This document shows positions 36,228-47,669 of a stretch of 64,000 nt of DNA, one piece after another. Location: the NCBI GenBank assembly GCA_029891385.1, contig CM057232.1, positions 66,401,824-66,465,823 on the forward strand, in the 5' to 3' direction. The first letter of the stretch is position 1. Every line of letters begins with the position of its first letter. Under the pieces are notes generated by a model, which did no database searches, was not told the DNA's origin, and saw only the letters and a program-made list of their open reading frames with translations. The DNA comes from Erythroxylum novogranatense (Eukaryota > Streptophyta > Magnoliopsida > Malpighiales > Erythroxylaceae). Both the position numbers and the translations under genes were made by a program.

Positions 36228-37126
36228 CTGCACTGGTCACAACTGTCATTATCTGATCATGCATTTATGCATGAATGCATATGTTTTGATTTACCATGTC
36301 AATATGAAATTTCCCAATTTCCCAATTACACATCAATAACACTTCGATATCACATTCTAAATATTTCAGACACCTATGGTCCGAAATCAATCAAAATCAA
36401 ACATATAATCCATCCATTCATCTTCGCATGGCATAAGTTCATAATATTAAACACATAGAGGTTGAGAAACCAACTAGGTTACTCACCGCACTTCGAAGCT
36501 CTTTGCTGAAGTCCCAAAGAATATCTGTAGAATTTCGATCTAATCTGCCTCTATAATACCAAATAATTTTCATTACAAAAAGCACAATAAAAAAGATTCA
36601 ATAATGCACATGTCTTAAATAAAAGATGCACGATGCCTATTCATGACCTTCCCAGCGCTATTTCCCAATTTCCACTTTCTTTTGTCCAAATCTAACTTTT
36701 CATTCAATTGCTCAATAAAGACTCATTTCAATTCAATGGCATATTACGGAAGTCTCCCAATTTCAATTATAACATTCAGTCAATTTACCAAGTCCTACCC
36801 ACTAGGATATTCTCAAGAAAGACCCCAAAATCAATGTCACTATTCTCTAGATCCAAATTCACCCTTTAAGCTCAGTTTCTAAAACCCCAATAGCATCTCT
36901 TAAATTCAGAAATCTCACAATTATACCCGAATTATCATGAAACAACCCTTAGATTGCAATAGCACCTATTCTCAATTTTCATTCTATACTTTCTTTCTTT
37001 ACATCAATTGTAGACCTCTTTCTCTGGATCATAACGAATCAAGAATCACCTCAATTGGAGGTCTAAACCATTAGTTATGCCCCAAAAACTAAAACACATT
37101 CATTCAGAAAATTGGTCCTCGCAGCG

Positions 37127-37290
37127 ACCTCAAAACCTTCGCCGCGGTGTACAAAGGGTCGCTCGCCGCAGCGAACAAGTTCCTTAGGCTCGCCGGGACA
37201 GAAGGGAAAAAGCTCGTCGCGGTGTAGAATTACACGATCACCGCGACGTCCAGCCGAGCCCCTCAGCGCACGTCGCGACGTGCGAAGCTC
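37127..37290 (-). repeat. CG-rich cassette in the E 5' LTR
   Basis: Shorter than the 3' LTR copy by about 40 bp: the segment with CTCGAGGAG..CTCGTCGCGACGAGG is missing. It ends CACGTCGCGACGTGCG, a perfect CACGTCGCGACGTG palindrome. Confidence 0.72.
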
Positions 37291-37872
37291 CGATCGTCTT
37301 CTCCAACGAATTTTTTCCCATTTCCCTCACTAAAACCAGTCCTCACTCACTCTCAGCTACCCAATCACACAATAAATGCCATAAATGCATCAAACAACAT
37401 CAAATAACAACATTAAAACCATATACTTTCCAATAGAGCCTCAAATCCTCAAATCTCTGAAATTTCTCTAACTTTTTCCCCTTTTCTCTAGCATCCACGG
37501 TTAGCTCCCATAATCACACAAAACATCATTTTCCTTAAGCATCAAGCAAGGCTTTGCACAAGGAGGAACAAGCAAGCAAAATCTCAAAGGAAGAATCGAA
37601 AATCACCAAGGAAGAAGAAGCGATCGTGCCCTAGGAGAGAAGATTTCTTTCTTCAAACTTTTGAAAACCTAAGGCATTTAAAGGTTAAACAATTAAGCCT
37701 CTTGTCTTCTTCCTCTCAATACGTTTAAATCTCTTTCTCTTTTCATAATCATTTCCAGTCCAATTCGTCTCCAAATTTCAATGACTCGACATATTAATTT
37801 CTAAAATCATATTCCAAATTTTCCATAGCTATTGGACAGTCATTTCAGTCCTATAAAATCGATCAGACCGTC

Positions 37873-38029
37873 TGTTGGACCCCACACCTGGGCTAACATT
37901 TCCCACCAAGCGTGTATTCGCAGGTTATACCACGGCATCTAACACAAATCAGTATTGTGTTGGATGCCGCGGTATAACACGCAAACACACGCTGCGTGGG
38001 AAATGCTATCCCAGGTGTGGGGTCCAACA
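37873..38029. mobile_element. 157-bp foldback MITE in the E 5' LTR
   Basis: The ends are TGTTGGACCCCACACCTGGG and its inverted copy. The inverted repeat continues with few mismatches for about 70 bp per arm, so the whole element can fold into one long hairpin. It is flanked by CCGTC at 37868-37872 and 38030-38034, and the E 3' LTR shows the empty site (TCCGTCACTC near 3011). A 5-bp TSD with TGTTGG ends does not fit the usual MITE superfamilies neatly, and I do not name a family. Open frames on both strands here are palindrome shadows. Confidence 0.85.
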
Positions 38030-38368
38030 CCGTCACTCGGAAAATTTTTGGTCCGGACTTTTCTCCCGAATTTCCAGAAAATTCCCTAAGGGTCACTATC
38101 AATTGGCAATCACTCTAATACAATCTCAATTCAATCATTCAAACCCAAATATTCCATAATTCCCAATAAATCATAAATCATATCATTTTCGCAATTAAAT
38201 GTCAGGAATGTCAGAAATGCATGTACACATAAATGCATGTGCCAATTGACTCATTCCTCTAAAATTAGAGGCCAAATAAATGCTCGATCATAATATGCAA
38301 TACAAATTACTAGCCTATCCCAATTGACCATTATGACCTTCCCATCGATGATGGGATGTTACACATGG

Positions 38369-38471
38369 TGAGTCCATTATCACAATACGGAGGAACACTG
38401 CAACAAGCAGATGTGTGGTGGACTTAAGTAATTTGGTTCCACCTTACCTTTAACTTGAGTTTTGGGTAGAT
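38369..38471 (+). mobile_element. 3' half of the SINE-like element, with its right TSD
   Basis: It continues the element broken at 469. The 3' end reads CCACCTTACCTTT and is followed by the TSD copy at 38452-38471. No long poly-A tail is seen; the end is T/C-rich. It should be read together with 359-469. Confidence 0.4.
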
Positions 38472-38671
38472 AAGGCTAATATGGCTTTAGTGATTGAAAT
38501 AGCTCCTCCTAAATTATAAGCAACTAGCTTTTGACTTTGATTGATTAAAAATATGTCTTCTACTGTTTTGTCAACAGGATAAGGAAGTTTTTGAATAAAT
38601 ATTTGTGTATACATTTCTTTTTCAGCTTGAGATAGTTTATAATAATATTTTTTAAATTGGCATAATACCAA
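38450..38671 (-). pseudogene. Pararetrovirus-like (caulimovirid) capsid fragment, tentative
   Basis: A 73-codon frame rich in Lys, Tyr and Gln. It has a KKYYYKL..AEKEMY stretch followed by KLPYP and, later, an LGGAI segment. That order resembles the helical core of coat proteins encoded by plant pararetroviruses, whose old copies are common in plant genomes. The homology is weak and no neighbouring domain (movement protein, RT) is visible. A Ty3-type gag is an alternative. It is short and has no intact start or end, so it is a relic if real. The SINE-like element inserted at its left edge. Confidence 0.3.
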
Positions 38672-38972
38672 TTATTACCAAAATTTACAAAAGTTAACAA
38701 AAGAAATAGATTATTTACAGTTCTATCTTCTCAACAATATGTCTATTAAAACAGAGATTATCATATACACACATTCATCATATTTTCTGCACATGTTCAT
38801 CTTCATTAACACCTTCATTTCATCTCTAACTTATCATTTCAATTTTTCCCATTTCTAGACAATATATTAGCCTTTTCTTTAACTCTAACTCACTTTAATT
38901 CATCTCTATAACACTCAAAGAGATTCATGTAAAAAAATAGTGAAAAATAGAACATAAGCATATCATCTTTTC
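38672..38972. other. Unassigned AT-rich spacer before solo LTR H
   Basis: Low-complexity, T-rich sequence with no open frame, RNA gene or repeat border that I can support. It ends in the left TSD of H, TTTTC (38968-38972). Confidence 0.5.
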
Positions 38973-40663
38973 TGTAGCACCCCCTCACCGTAGGGTACAC
39001 ATCAGGACGCCCGAAGGTCGCTCCGACACGTATCCCACGATAAAAGTGCACTACCAGAAAATTCCGCTAATAATCCACATGGCATCGCAATAATTAAAAC
39101 CATAATATATAAAAAATCAATAAATTTTAAAATCCAAAATAATCTTGATACAGTCATCCAATATCAGAATAGACAAGTCTATCAGTCCCCTAAACACACC
39201 AAAAAGGAAACCGATATAATCATCTATCCTAAGTCATCCTCAAAAGTCCAACCCAGCTGACCGATCTATGTGCCATCGCTTCTCTTGTCAGCACGCTCGC
39301 ACGGCAGGAAAAGACTATCTCCGGAGCTAGGAGTCTACTCTATCGATCCTGAAAAATAGGTTGCAATTTTGGGTGAGTTTGTGAACTCGGTGAGAAGCCA
39401 TCATCGATGGTTCACTCAAATCATGCATTACAGATTACGTGACAAAGACGCAGACACGATAAGATACAATTAGTGTATAACAACTTACAGTAACCTATAG
39501 CAGTTTGCAGTGCCAATTAACAATTTACAATAGCATATAACAATTTACAGTGTCATATTGCAATTTACAGTATTATGCAACAGTTTACAGTAGCATGTAA
39601 CAATTTGCAATCTCTCATGTCATCACATAATTCAGTAAGTGTCGCAATTCAATCACCATGTGTATACAATGCATATGAGACTCTTTTCGATTATTCAAGA
39701 TTGTGCCCAAGTGCTCACCAAGATTCGATGGGGGACGCGTCGATTTCTCCCCTCGAACTTGAGGCTTGGTCGATGACAAAGGTTCGAGCTCGAGGCTCTT
39801 TTCAGTGATAATAGCAACTTGGGTCACATGTCCATTATCTGATCATGCATTTATGCATCTAATGCAGTGTTCAGTAATTCAGTGTATGGCTATAAAAGCC
39901 CAGTATTGCATTTCTCAGTGTCATGCAGTAGCCCAATCCAATACAGTAAAAGCATGCCATTCAATCATGTACATTTCAGTAATCATGCAATTTCACATTG
40001 ACAAGCAAATAACATTGAGCATTTAGACAATCAGGAAATTGAGAAACCAACTAGGTTACTTACTTGTAACTTTCGAGCTACTGCCTGGAAGTTCCAGCAA
40101 TGTCCGTGGAATGACGATCCAATGGCGCCTCTATAGCAGTAAAATACAATCCCATTACTAGATGCTCAATTAAACAACTAAGTGACGCATATGTCTCGAT
40201 GAAATTATGTACAATGCATGTTCACGATTTCCGACACTAACATCCAAATTTGAACTCTTATACTCAATCCTATCTCTTTGCTCAATTGATCGATAATAAT
40301 TGATCCATTCCTAAAATTCAGTCAATTTCCTCAATTCGTACTCCCTATAGCAATTCCCTATCCTTAGGTTCAAAACCCCTATGGAAAATCCCAATTAAAA
40401 CTCCAATTGTCACACTTCAATACTTAGGTCACATTATGAACCATAATTGACCTTATTCTCTATGAATCAATACCACTTAAATTAAATTCTAACTTCCATA
40501 ACCATCCTCAATAGTAGACCTCTATCCCTAGTTCATAACGAATCAGGAATCACCTCAATCGGAGGTTTATACCATCAATTATGCCAAATAAACAAACACT
40601 CATCCATTCAGAAAAGCCCCCCTTCGCCGCGACGTGAAAAAGTCCATTCGCCGTGACGTCAAA
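38973..40663 (-). repeat. H solo LTR, left (3') segment
   Basis: On the minus strand it holds the end of intron 1 (to 40131, ACTGCTATAG|AGGCGCC), the 67-nt exon (40130-40064), intron 2 (40063-39349, donor CAA|GTAAGTAAC, acceptor CCTATTTTTCAG|G) and the U5-like end. A CG-dense stub with CGCCGCGACGTG is at 40622-40663. The palindromic CATCATCGATGG block is near 39399. Confidence 0.82.
39481..39610 (-). repeat. 20-bp tandem array in putative intron 2 of H
   Basis: Seven units with an exact 20-bp period have the consensus CAATTTACAGTNNCATATAA. It occupies the place taken by hairpin arrays in E, F1 and F2. The units themselves are only weakly self-complementary. Confidence 0.82.
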
Positions 40664-41348
40664 TGTAACATCCCACCCCCTCCTGGAAGGGTAAAATAGT
40701 AAAATTGGCATAGGATGAGATTGATAAGGAATAATTATTACTGTTCGTGCATAATAGGATTGATACACAGTATCAATCGTGTACATGGAATTACGGTAAA
40801 TGCATTCATGACATTCCCGGAAATTGGGCCTAAAGCAATTTTATTAGAATTAATGGGATAATTGAGGTTGGAAAATTGTTTGGACTACACCATAAATGGT
40901 TTTACATTTTTTTGGGATTTATAGGAATTTTTCTGGAATTTTCCGGAGAAAATTCCCGGACCGGCAAAATCGCCGGTAACTGGCCTAAACTTGTTTTGGG
41001 GTAGAAAAGGTGATTTTTGTGATTGAAAAATTATTTGGAGTGCACTGTTACCTGTTTTATAATTTTAGAGAATTTCATTAATTCTCAGAAAAATAATTGG
41101 GAAATTCTCGGACCGGATAAATCACCAATTGCGAACCTAATTAGATTCTCGGTAGCAAAAATCGCTACCCACTGGTACTGTAATATTGGGTATTTTATTT
41201 TGGGACTGAAAGTAGGGCCATTGGAGTGAAATGGAGTAAAATTTTGTACTGGATTAAACAAATGTATTTTTGACTTTTCTTTATAATAAACCAAAGAGAT
41301 TTTGCCAAGAAAAGAGTAGCATTAAATGCTTCTCTTCATTGTTTCCGG

Positions 41349-41555
41349 ATGAGTGTAAAGGAAAGAAGGAAAGGAGAATTTTTTAAGGCTTTGTTAAGCC
41401 ATCCGAAAACACAAACTCAAGACTCTTCTTTAAAACCATCGAAAATTGGCTCTCCTTCCTCATCTTTCTTTACAACTTCAAGATACCATCTCTTACTCCC
41501 ATCAAAGCTAGATGATGATGAGGTTGGTACATGTTTGAGAAGGAAAAGAGGTTAG
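41349..41555 (+). CDS. 68-codon leader ORF in F2 LTR a (hypothetical)
   Basis: The frame starts MSVKERRKGEFF and ends LRRKRG. It lies between the TATA-like box and the first splice-donor-like site, so it is wholly inside putative exon 1. The same peptide is encoded at 49592-49798 and 58974-59180. It has no domain I recognise, is basic and Ser-rich, and could be an upstream ORF or chance. The LTR copies are too alike for conservation to mean much. Confidence 0.2.
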   Translation: MSVKERRKGEFFKALLSHPKTQTQDSSLKPSKIGSPSSSFFTTSRYHLLLPSKLDDDEVGTCLRRKRG

Positions 41556-43143
41556 TACTTTGGTGTAAAAGTTAGAAAGTGATTGTTGAAGGTTTGAAGG
41601 AGGTTTTGATTTGGTAAGTTTTCATTAAGTTTTGATCTTTAAATGGTGTATTTACATGGAATTAAATGTCATGATAGTATGGGGTAGTTAATAAAAGGAT
41701 TTAAAGCATGTATTAGGTTCATGTAGACATTAAAGTGATGATTATTGTGATTTGAAGAAAGGGGTATGAGGCTAGGTGAAGATGCAGTAAAATTTATGAT
41801 ATGGTTTGATTTTGAATTGAATGGGGATAATTATTTGAGTCTTTGAATTGAGGAATTTAAGGCTGCCAATTTTCAGTATTAACCCTAACATATGTATGAT
41901 TGTAGTGATATTTAATTTGTATTTATTTTGATGTCTAGTGATGTGAAAAAGGCATTGGAAGTGGTTGAAATAAAGTTAACATTGAATCTGGAAAATTGGA
42001 ATTATAATTGATGTTACTGTTTTGTTCATAATTTATTGTGTAGAAATGCAAATGAGGTAAGGTTAGTGGCCACTGAAACTTTGGGATGTTGGCTTCAATT
42101 TAGTGTGAAATGGGTGTTGTTGAATTCCAATGATAGAAGGGTGAAATTTTGCATGGAAAGTTACTGTTCCATTGCCTGTGAACAGTAACCGCAACCATGA
42201 CATCTGAGTTTTGTTGATTTTTATGAATTAATTGAAAGGGAATTAGGGAGAATGGTCTTCATGGAAGTTGTCGCATATTTGATTATCTTTCCATTGCTAC
42301 CGATCTTGCTATTTTTAGAATTGTGTATTGGGAGATATGAATTGATTACTAATGACTGGTTTTGAGCAGTTTGGATGAAACCTAGCTTAAGTGTGATTTT
42401 GTGAGTTTACTGATTAGAGGCAATTTTAACATTTTAACTGGACTGAAATGGTGTGAGTGAGCTTCTGAAAAGTTTTAGAGGAAAAGATTAACTTGAAAAT
42501 GACATATGGTTTGTAATTTTTAGAAGTCAGAATTGGGAGTTATGATTTTTCAAAAACTGACCCTACATTAGGTTATGAATGGCTGATCATAACAGACACT
42601 TCCATAATAGTTTTGAAATTGTTAGAGATTGAATTGGATGATGAGTGCTGCATGAAAATTGATGTTTGAGATGTTATCTTTTCAGGGATATAAAGTTCTG
42701 AATTTACTGACTTGTATATAGGGAGTTATGCTTGTTGTAATGTTACTGCCCATATTGAAGGATTTCAGGGACAGTGACATTGAATGAATTAATTGACTGG
42801 TTTAGAAATAGAATTTGATTTTGGGTTGTTCATGAAAGTTGTAAAGGACATTGTGAACTTATTGACCATATTTTTGTGGTAATTTATTACTGAAGAATCA
42901 GTGAGTTATGAAATTGTCAATGTACTGCGCTGTGTTGAGGGAAATTGTGAAGGCAGAAGGTTTGATGGCTTATTTGATACCCTTAGGGTTGGAATTGATT
43001 TTTATGGTCTTCTAGAGAATTGTAGAGCTTTTCATAAGCTTTCCAATGAGGTATAGTAGGTATTTTTCTGATTTGTGTGTTAAAAGTTAGAGTAATTGGA
43101 AATTGGAATTTCAATCTGGAAAGAAGGAGGGCAAGGAGAAGGG

Positions 43144-43275
43144 CCGTCTCGCGAGGGCGACGTTTCGCCTCGCGAGGGCGAGATCAAATGGGCTGGTCGC
43201 GAGGCGGCGCCTCGCCTCATGACGAAGCGAGTGTATCCGCCTCATGAGGGCGGGCGCCTCGCCCATGAAAAGGTA
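43144..43275 (+). repeat. CG-rich cassette in F2 LTR a
   Basis: Tandem CTCGCGAGGGCGA / CCTCGCC units. It is shorter than in LTRs b (51385-51527) and c (60767-60909), with CTCATGAGG in place of CTCGCGAGG. Overlapping Arg-rich open frames on both strands (for example 51299-51574) are by-products of the repeat. Confidence 0.75.
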
Positions 43276-43883
43276 GCATGGGTTTTCTTTTTATTTATTT
43301 TGAATTTTATTTGGTATTAATTGATCCGATTGTTCTTTTGTCAATTTCTTTCCCGTCCGACGTCCGATTGACCTGATTCCAGAGGCATCGGATTCGTTGA
43401 ACATTTAATTTCATATTATGAGAAAATGGAAATTTTTAGACGGGAATTTGACATAGCCCCTATTGACGGAACATGTAAACACTGTTTTATTTAATTGAGG
43501 ACCTATAGAGGTCCGAATTGCGCACCGTCAGCGCCTATGGATTTCTAAATTTTGATAGAATTTTATTATAGGAAAATATTGAATTAGGACCGGGAATTCA
43601 TGAACATGCATATCTCAGCAACATGAGTACAAATTTCATATTTAGTGACTCGTACTTTTTCTGATTCATATAGAGGCCCAATTGGAGCGTCGATTGACCG
43701 ACGTCACAGAGACTTCCCAGCATTAGCTCAGAAGCAATAGGTGAGTAACCTAGTTGGTTTCTCAAATTTCTGGTTATTTACATGCTTAACGTGAATTACG
43801 TGCAAAAGTGAATTGAATGAGCACTGTATGACTACTGGCATGTATGAGACTGTATTGTATGATTTTACTGATACTGATAGACT

Positions 43884-44010
43884 GGGCTTTATAGCCATCA
43901 TCTTGAACATTGATCGATACATTTGGGCTTTATAGCCATATTGTGGATTGATGATACACCGGGCTTTATAGCCATATTGTGGATTCTTGATACACCGGGC
44001 TTTATAGCCA
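43884..44010 (+). repeat. Hairpin array in F2 LTR a
   Basis: Four units of GGGCTTTATAGCC (stem GGCT/AGCC) are spaced about 37-41 bp apart. Equivalent arrays lie at 52134-52260 and 61513-61638. A GAGCTTGAGCTC stem follows near 44097. Confidence 0.75.
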
Positions 44011-46566
44011 AATCGCATATTTACTAAATCTTGCATGCATGCATAATTGCATGATCGGATAATGGGCGTGCCCCAAGTTGCTATTATTATCGATAAGAGC
44101 TTGAGCTCTCACGCTTTATCTTGACCGCCTCGAGCCCAAGGGAGAAATCACAGCCGTCCCCATCAACACCGATCGAGCACTTGGGCACAATCTTGAATAA
44201 TCGGAAAGAGTCACATATGCATTGCATTCGCATAAATGACCGCTACGTGACATGTCTTGCTTTTGTAATGGCATGAATTATCGTGAATGGTTTTCATTCT
44301 TGGACATTGTTATTGATCGCCATCGGTAATTGATTATTCTTGGATCGCATCTTTACGCCATGGGCGTAATGCATGATTTGAGTGAACCATCGATGATGGT
44401 TTCTCACCAATTCATAAAACTCACCCAAAATTTGCATCTATTTTCAGGTCTGAAGAATACCCGGTTGACACGGAGTATGTCTCTTGAGACGAGTAAAGGT
44501 TAGAGGTCGGGATCGGTTAGGTTCCGCATTAGTGTCTTAGTAAACCGTATTCATGAATCACCGTATAACAAGGCATTGTATTTTCTTGAGCCCTTGTGGT
44601 ATTAATGTTTTACTGCATTGACTGATTGTAATTATTACCGGATGACTGTAATAACTGAAACGGGTTTATATTGAATACGGATTTTATTTACTTACTGTGT
44701 TTGCCGTGTGAACGTGGAGTTAATGGCTGCAAAAAGAAAAGAAAAAAATATATACTGAATTTTAAATCGACTGATGTAGTACGCCACTCTCGTGGGACAC
44801 GGACTCGGATATCACCAACGATATCGGGTTCGGGTCTTACGGGTGTGGGGTGTTACATTTAGGTGGTATCGAGCCCGATGATACGTAATGTATCCGGGCA
44901 CGATTTGGAATATAGGTTGCATGCATTTGAGTCGCGTCGTTGCAGGCATCGTGGTAGCGATCCCTAGTCAGAGTCGCACGAGGATAAAGCCTAAGGGTGC
45001 ATAAGTGTCAAGTGATTAAGTGAGAGAAGAGTGAGACTGGATTAGAGTGAAAATCCCTAAAAGGGGATAATCAATTAGGAAAGGATAAAGGAAAAATGGA
45101 TAAGAAGGTTGATGTTGTACTTTGGGTTAGAAACCCTCATATGTGATAATGAGAATGACCGTGTTGGCCTTGACTAATTAAGAATTTCCAAATTAAATTG
45201 ACAATGTTATGGTGACAAAAAAAAATGCAGATGTTGAGAACTTGGAGAGGTCCATTAGAGATATGGGAAGCATATTGGTTATAGTAGATCTAAGTGAAAT
45301 TAAAAGCCCGGGAGGGTTAGGTAATTACAGTTCTGACTGTATATGTCATGAATGGGGAAATATTGGAATTGAGTAAAATGTAGATGATCCAATCGGGCAT
45401 ATTTTGATTCACTGTATTTGAGTTAGAGATCAGTAGATATTATAGGCGAAAGATAATAGCGAAATGGAAAGAAGCTCAATAGAGTACTGTAATGGTTTAT
45501 TGAGAACTGAAAGAATGTAAAAGTGTACAGATAGACTGAAATGAATTCGAGAAATGGTTATGAACTAGACCGCAAAAGTTTGAGACTGAAATTGTTAGGT
45601 GATTATGGTGCTTCGAGGTTGGAAATTCGTATGATAAAATCGTAAAGGAAAAAGACAGACAGATGATTTCTACTGATGGTGTATCGGGAAATACTGAATT
45701 AGGTGTATATGGACACGAAAATGGTAAATGGATAGGTATATAGATAGAGATAAAATGGAGTAGTATCAACGACTTTGTCGGTATTGGGGACTATGAACAC
45801 CTGATCATAGACAGTTTGAGGAAAATAGAAGATAAGTAGCAGAAAACAGAATAAAAAAAATAGGAATAATGATCATAAGCTGATAAGCCAAATTGATATG
45901 ACCTTACAAGGTCAAGTAGCACGTAACGGATAGGGGAATGAGAGATACAGTTTGAGGATATGGTGAGAATGAAATAAAGATCTTGACAAGAATGAAACCA
46001 CAATAGTGGTGTATGAAAAGAGTTATTGCATTTAAGTCGATTTACTGTTGGGGATATCTATTGACACGATGGGTTGATAGTGATTAATGAAATGTATGTT
46101 CTGATCTATGGAAATCATAGAGGAAATGAGCGGTAAATGTTTAGAGTGATTAAAGTGTGAAGTTCTTAAGAGGTTAAGTAAGATAAAAGTGGACTGAGTG
46201 TACCTGTATGAGAGGAACGAAAAAGTGATTCTGGTATAGATTACAGAATAAGTGTGAAAGAAAGTATTTAAATGACTGCCACAAGGAACCTTCGCGAAAG
46301 GAATGTTACGATCATTAAATGATGACATAAGAGTGTCTTGATTGAGATTGTACGTATAGTGAAGAAGGATTGAAACACAATTAGGAATAATCATTGGTTG
46401 ATGAGACTTTTGTGGATAAAATTAAAAGTGAAATTGGGTCCTAGCTCATACTTTGAGATTATCGCATTGTATGTACAGAAATGTAAAGAATTACATATGG
46501 TGAGATTTTAATTTGAGGTGATTCTATTGCAATGTGAAGTGAATCGATCTCCGTTATGATGTAAAG

Positions 46567-47669
46567 CTGTTGAGGAATCTAGATTTGAAACGAAAAATAA
46601 AAGAGTTCGAATCGAGAAGAGATACTAAAATAAAATGGAAAATTTTGGAGGTTTAAATATAGATGACAAGGTATTAACATATGTTGATAGGAATGAGATG
46701 AAAACAAATGAGAAGAGAAATGAAAAGAGTAACTGAATGGAGACAAGAGGGTCAAAAGGAAACCGACAATGAGGTGATGTAGTGACAACTTCATAAAGAA
46801 ATTGTAGATACACTCATTGTAGACTCAATGAAAAGGGTAAAAGATGTATGGTAAAGTCACTAAGACCCTAGTAGGGATTTATCGAAGTAAGCAAATGGTA
46901 GTAGTTGTGATTAGAGATAGAATGTGTTTGGAATTGTGGAGCATGAAAAGTAAAAAGAGCGATAGGACTAATTGAGGAATCGACATCGATGATATACATA
47001 CATTGGAAGAGTGGGTAGTGAGTATTGAACTGCGACAATATGTTGAACAAGTATGAAATAAATTGAACTGACTGTGATAAATGGTATTAGTGCCATTCTC
47101 ATTATTGAAAGCCTACTGTTGAGGAATCTAGATTTGAAACGAAAAATAAAAGAGTTCCGGCGAGAGAGAGATACTAAAATAAAATGGAAAATTTTGGAGG
47201 TTTAAATATAGATGACAAGGTATTAACATATGTTGATAGGAATGAGATGAAAACAAATGAGAAGAGAAAATGAAAAAGAGTAACTGAATGGAGACAAGAG
47301 GGTCAAAAAGGGAAACTGACAATGAGGTGATGTAGTGACAACTTCATAAAGAAATTGTAGATACACTCATTGTAGACTCAATGAAAAGGGTAAAAGATGT
47401 ATGGTAAAGTCACTAAGACCTAGTAGGGATTTATGCGAAGTAAGCAAATGGTAGTAGTTGTGATTAGAGATAGAATGTGTTTGGAATTGTGGAACAGTGA
47501 AAAGTAAAAAGAACGATAGGACTAATTGAGGAATCTGATACTGATGATATACATACATTGGAAGAGTGGGTAGTGAGTATTGAACTGCGACAATATGTTG
47601 AACAAGTATGAAATAAATTGAACTGACTGTGATAAATGGTATTAGTGTCATTCTCATTATTGAAAGCCT
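46567..47669 (+). repeat. Two-copy tandem repeat (~550 bp) in F2 internal a
   Basis: The copies start at 46567 and 47116 with CTGTTGAGGAATCTAG and end near 'TTATTGAAAGCCT'. Copy 1 has several small deletions (549 bp against about 557 in internal b). Minus-strand open frames here are repeated shadows. Confidence 0.9.

Larger units (their letters stand above)
470..38363 (-). mobile_element. Element E: nested LARD-like LTR retrotransposon (interrupted by D, F1 and a MITE)
   Basis: LTRs at 470-3329 and 35364-38363 are homologous along their length, and the whole is bounded by the 5-bp TSD CATGG (465-469 and 38364-38368). The primer site is next to the right LTR and the polypurine tract next to the left LTR, so the element is transcribed on the minus strand. 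Its own internal DNA, after removing D and F1, is about 3.47 kb (3330-4539, 10583-10625 and 33144-35363) and has no gag, pol or other recognisable coding sequence. Long LTRs with a ~3.5-kb non-coding interior match the LARD class of non-autonomous elements. The pol tail by its polypurine tract ties it to Tekay/Del chromoviruses. Confidence 0.88.
35364..38363 (-). repeat. E 5' LTR (3.0 kb, contains a MITE)
   Basis: It pairs with 470-3329 and is followed by TSD CATGG. It is longer than its partner because of a 157-bp MITE. The CG cassette is at 37127-37290 and the hairpin array at 36108-36227. Several sites of the intron module differ. The first donor reads GG|AAAGTAT near 37430 where the partner has GTAAGTAT. 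The second exon ends TGCG|GTGAGT at 36487 where the partner has CTGCAG|GTGAGT. Confidence 0.88.
41614..44447 (+). promoter_or_regulatory. Putative two-intron leader module in F2 LTR a
   Basis: The donor TTTG|GTAAGTTTTC opens intron 1 and TTTTTCTGATTCATATAG|AGGCCC closes it. The 67-nt exon ends CAATAG|GTGAGTAACC, a perfect donor, and intron 2 ends GCATCTATTTTCAG|G. LTR b has the same at 49857-51923 and 51991-52698, and LTR c at 59239-61302 and 61370-62073. The exon length (67) is identical in all three and in H. Confidence 0.5.
40664..44857 (+). repeat. F2 LTR a (4.19 kb)
   Basis: TGTAACATCCCACCCC...GGGGTGTTACA. A TATA-like TTTATAATAAACC is near 41279-41292. Putative intron 1 is 41614-43673, exon 2 is 43674-43740 (67 nt) and intron 2 is 43741-44447. 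The CG cassette (43144-43275) and hairpin array (43884-44010) lie within the introns. It differs from LTRs b and c mostly at CTG/CAG sites and in the cassette (CATG for CGCG). Confidence 0.9.

Noticed and set aside
37875..38159. 94- and 69-codon frames over 37875-38159
   Set aside because: They overlap the foldback MITE and mirror each other on opposite strands; they are palindrome artefacts.
39481..39610. CRISPR-like or minisatellite array
   Set aside because: The 20-bp units are contiguous with no unique spacers, in a plant LTR. It is a short tandem repeat.
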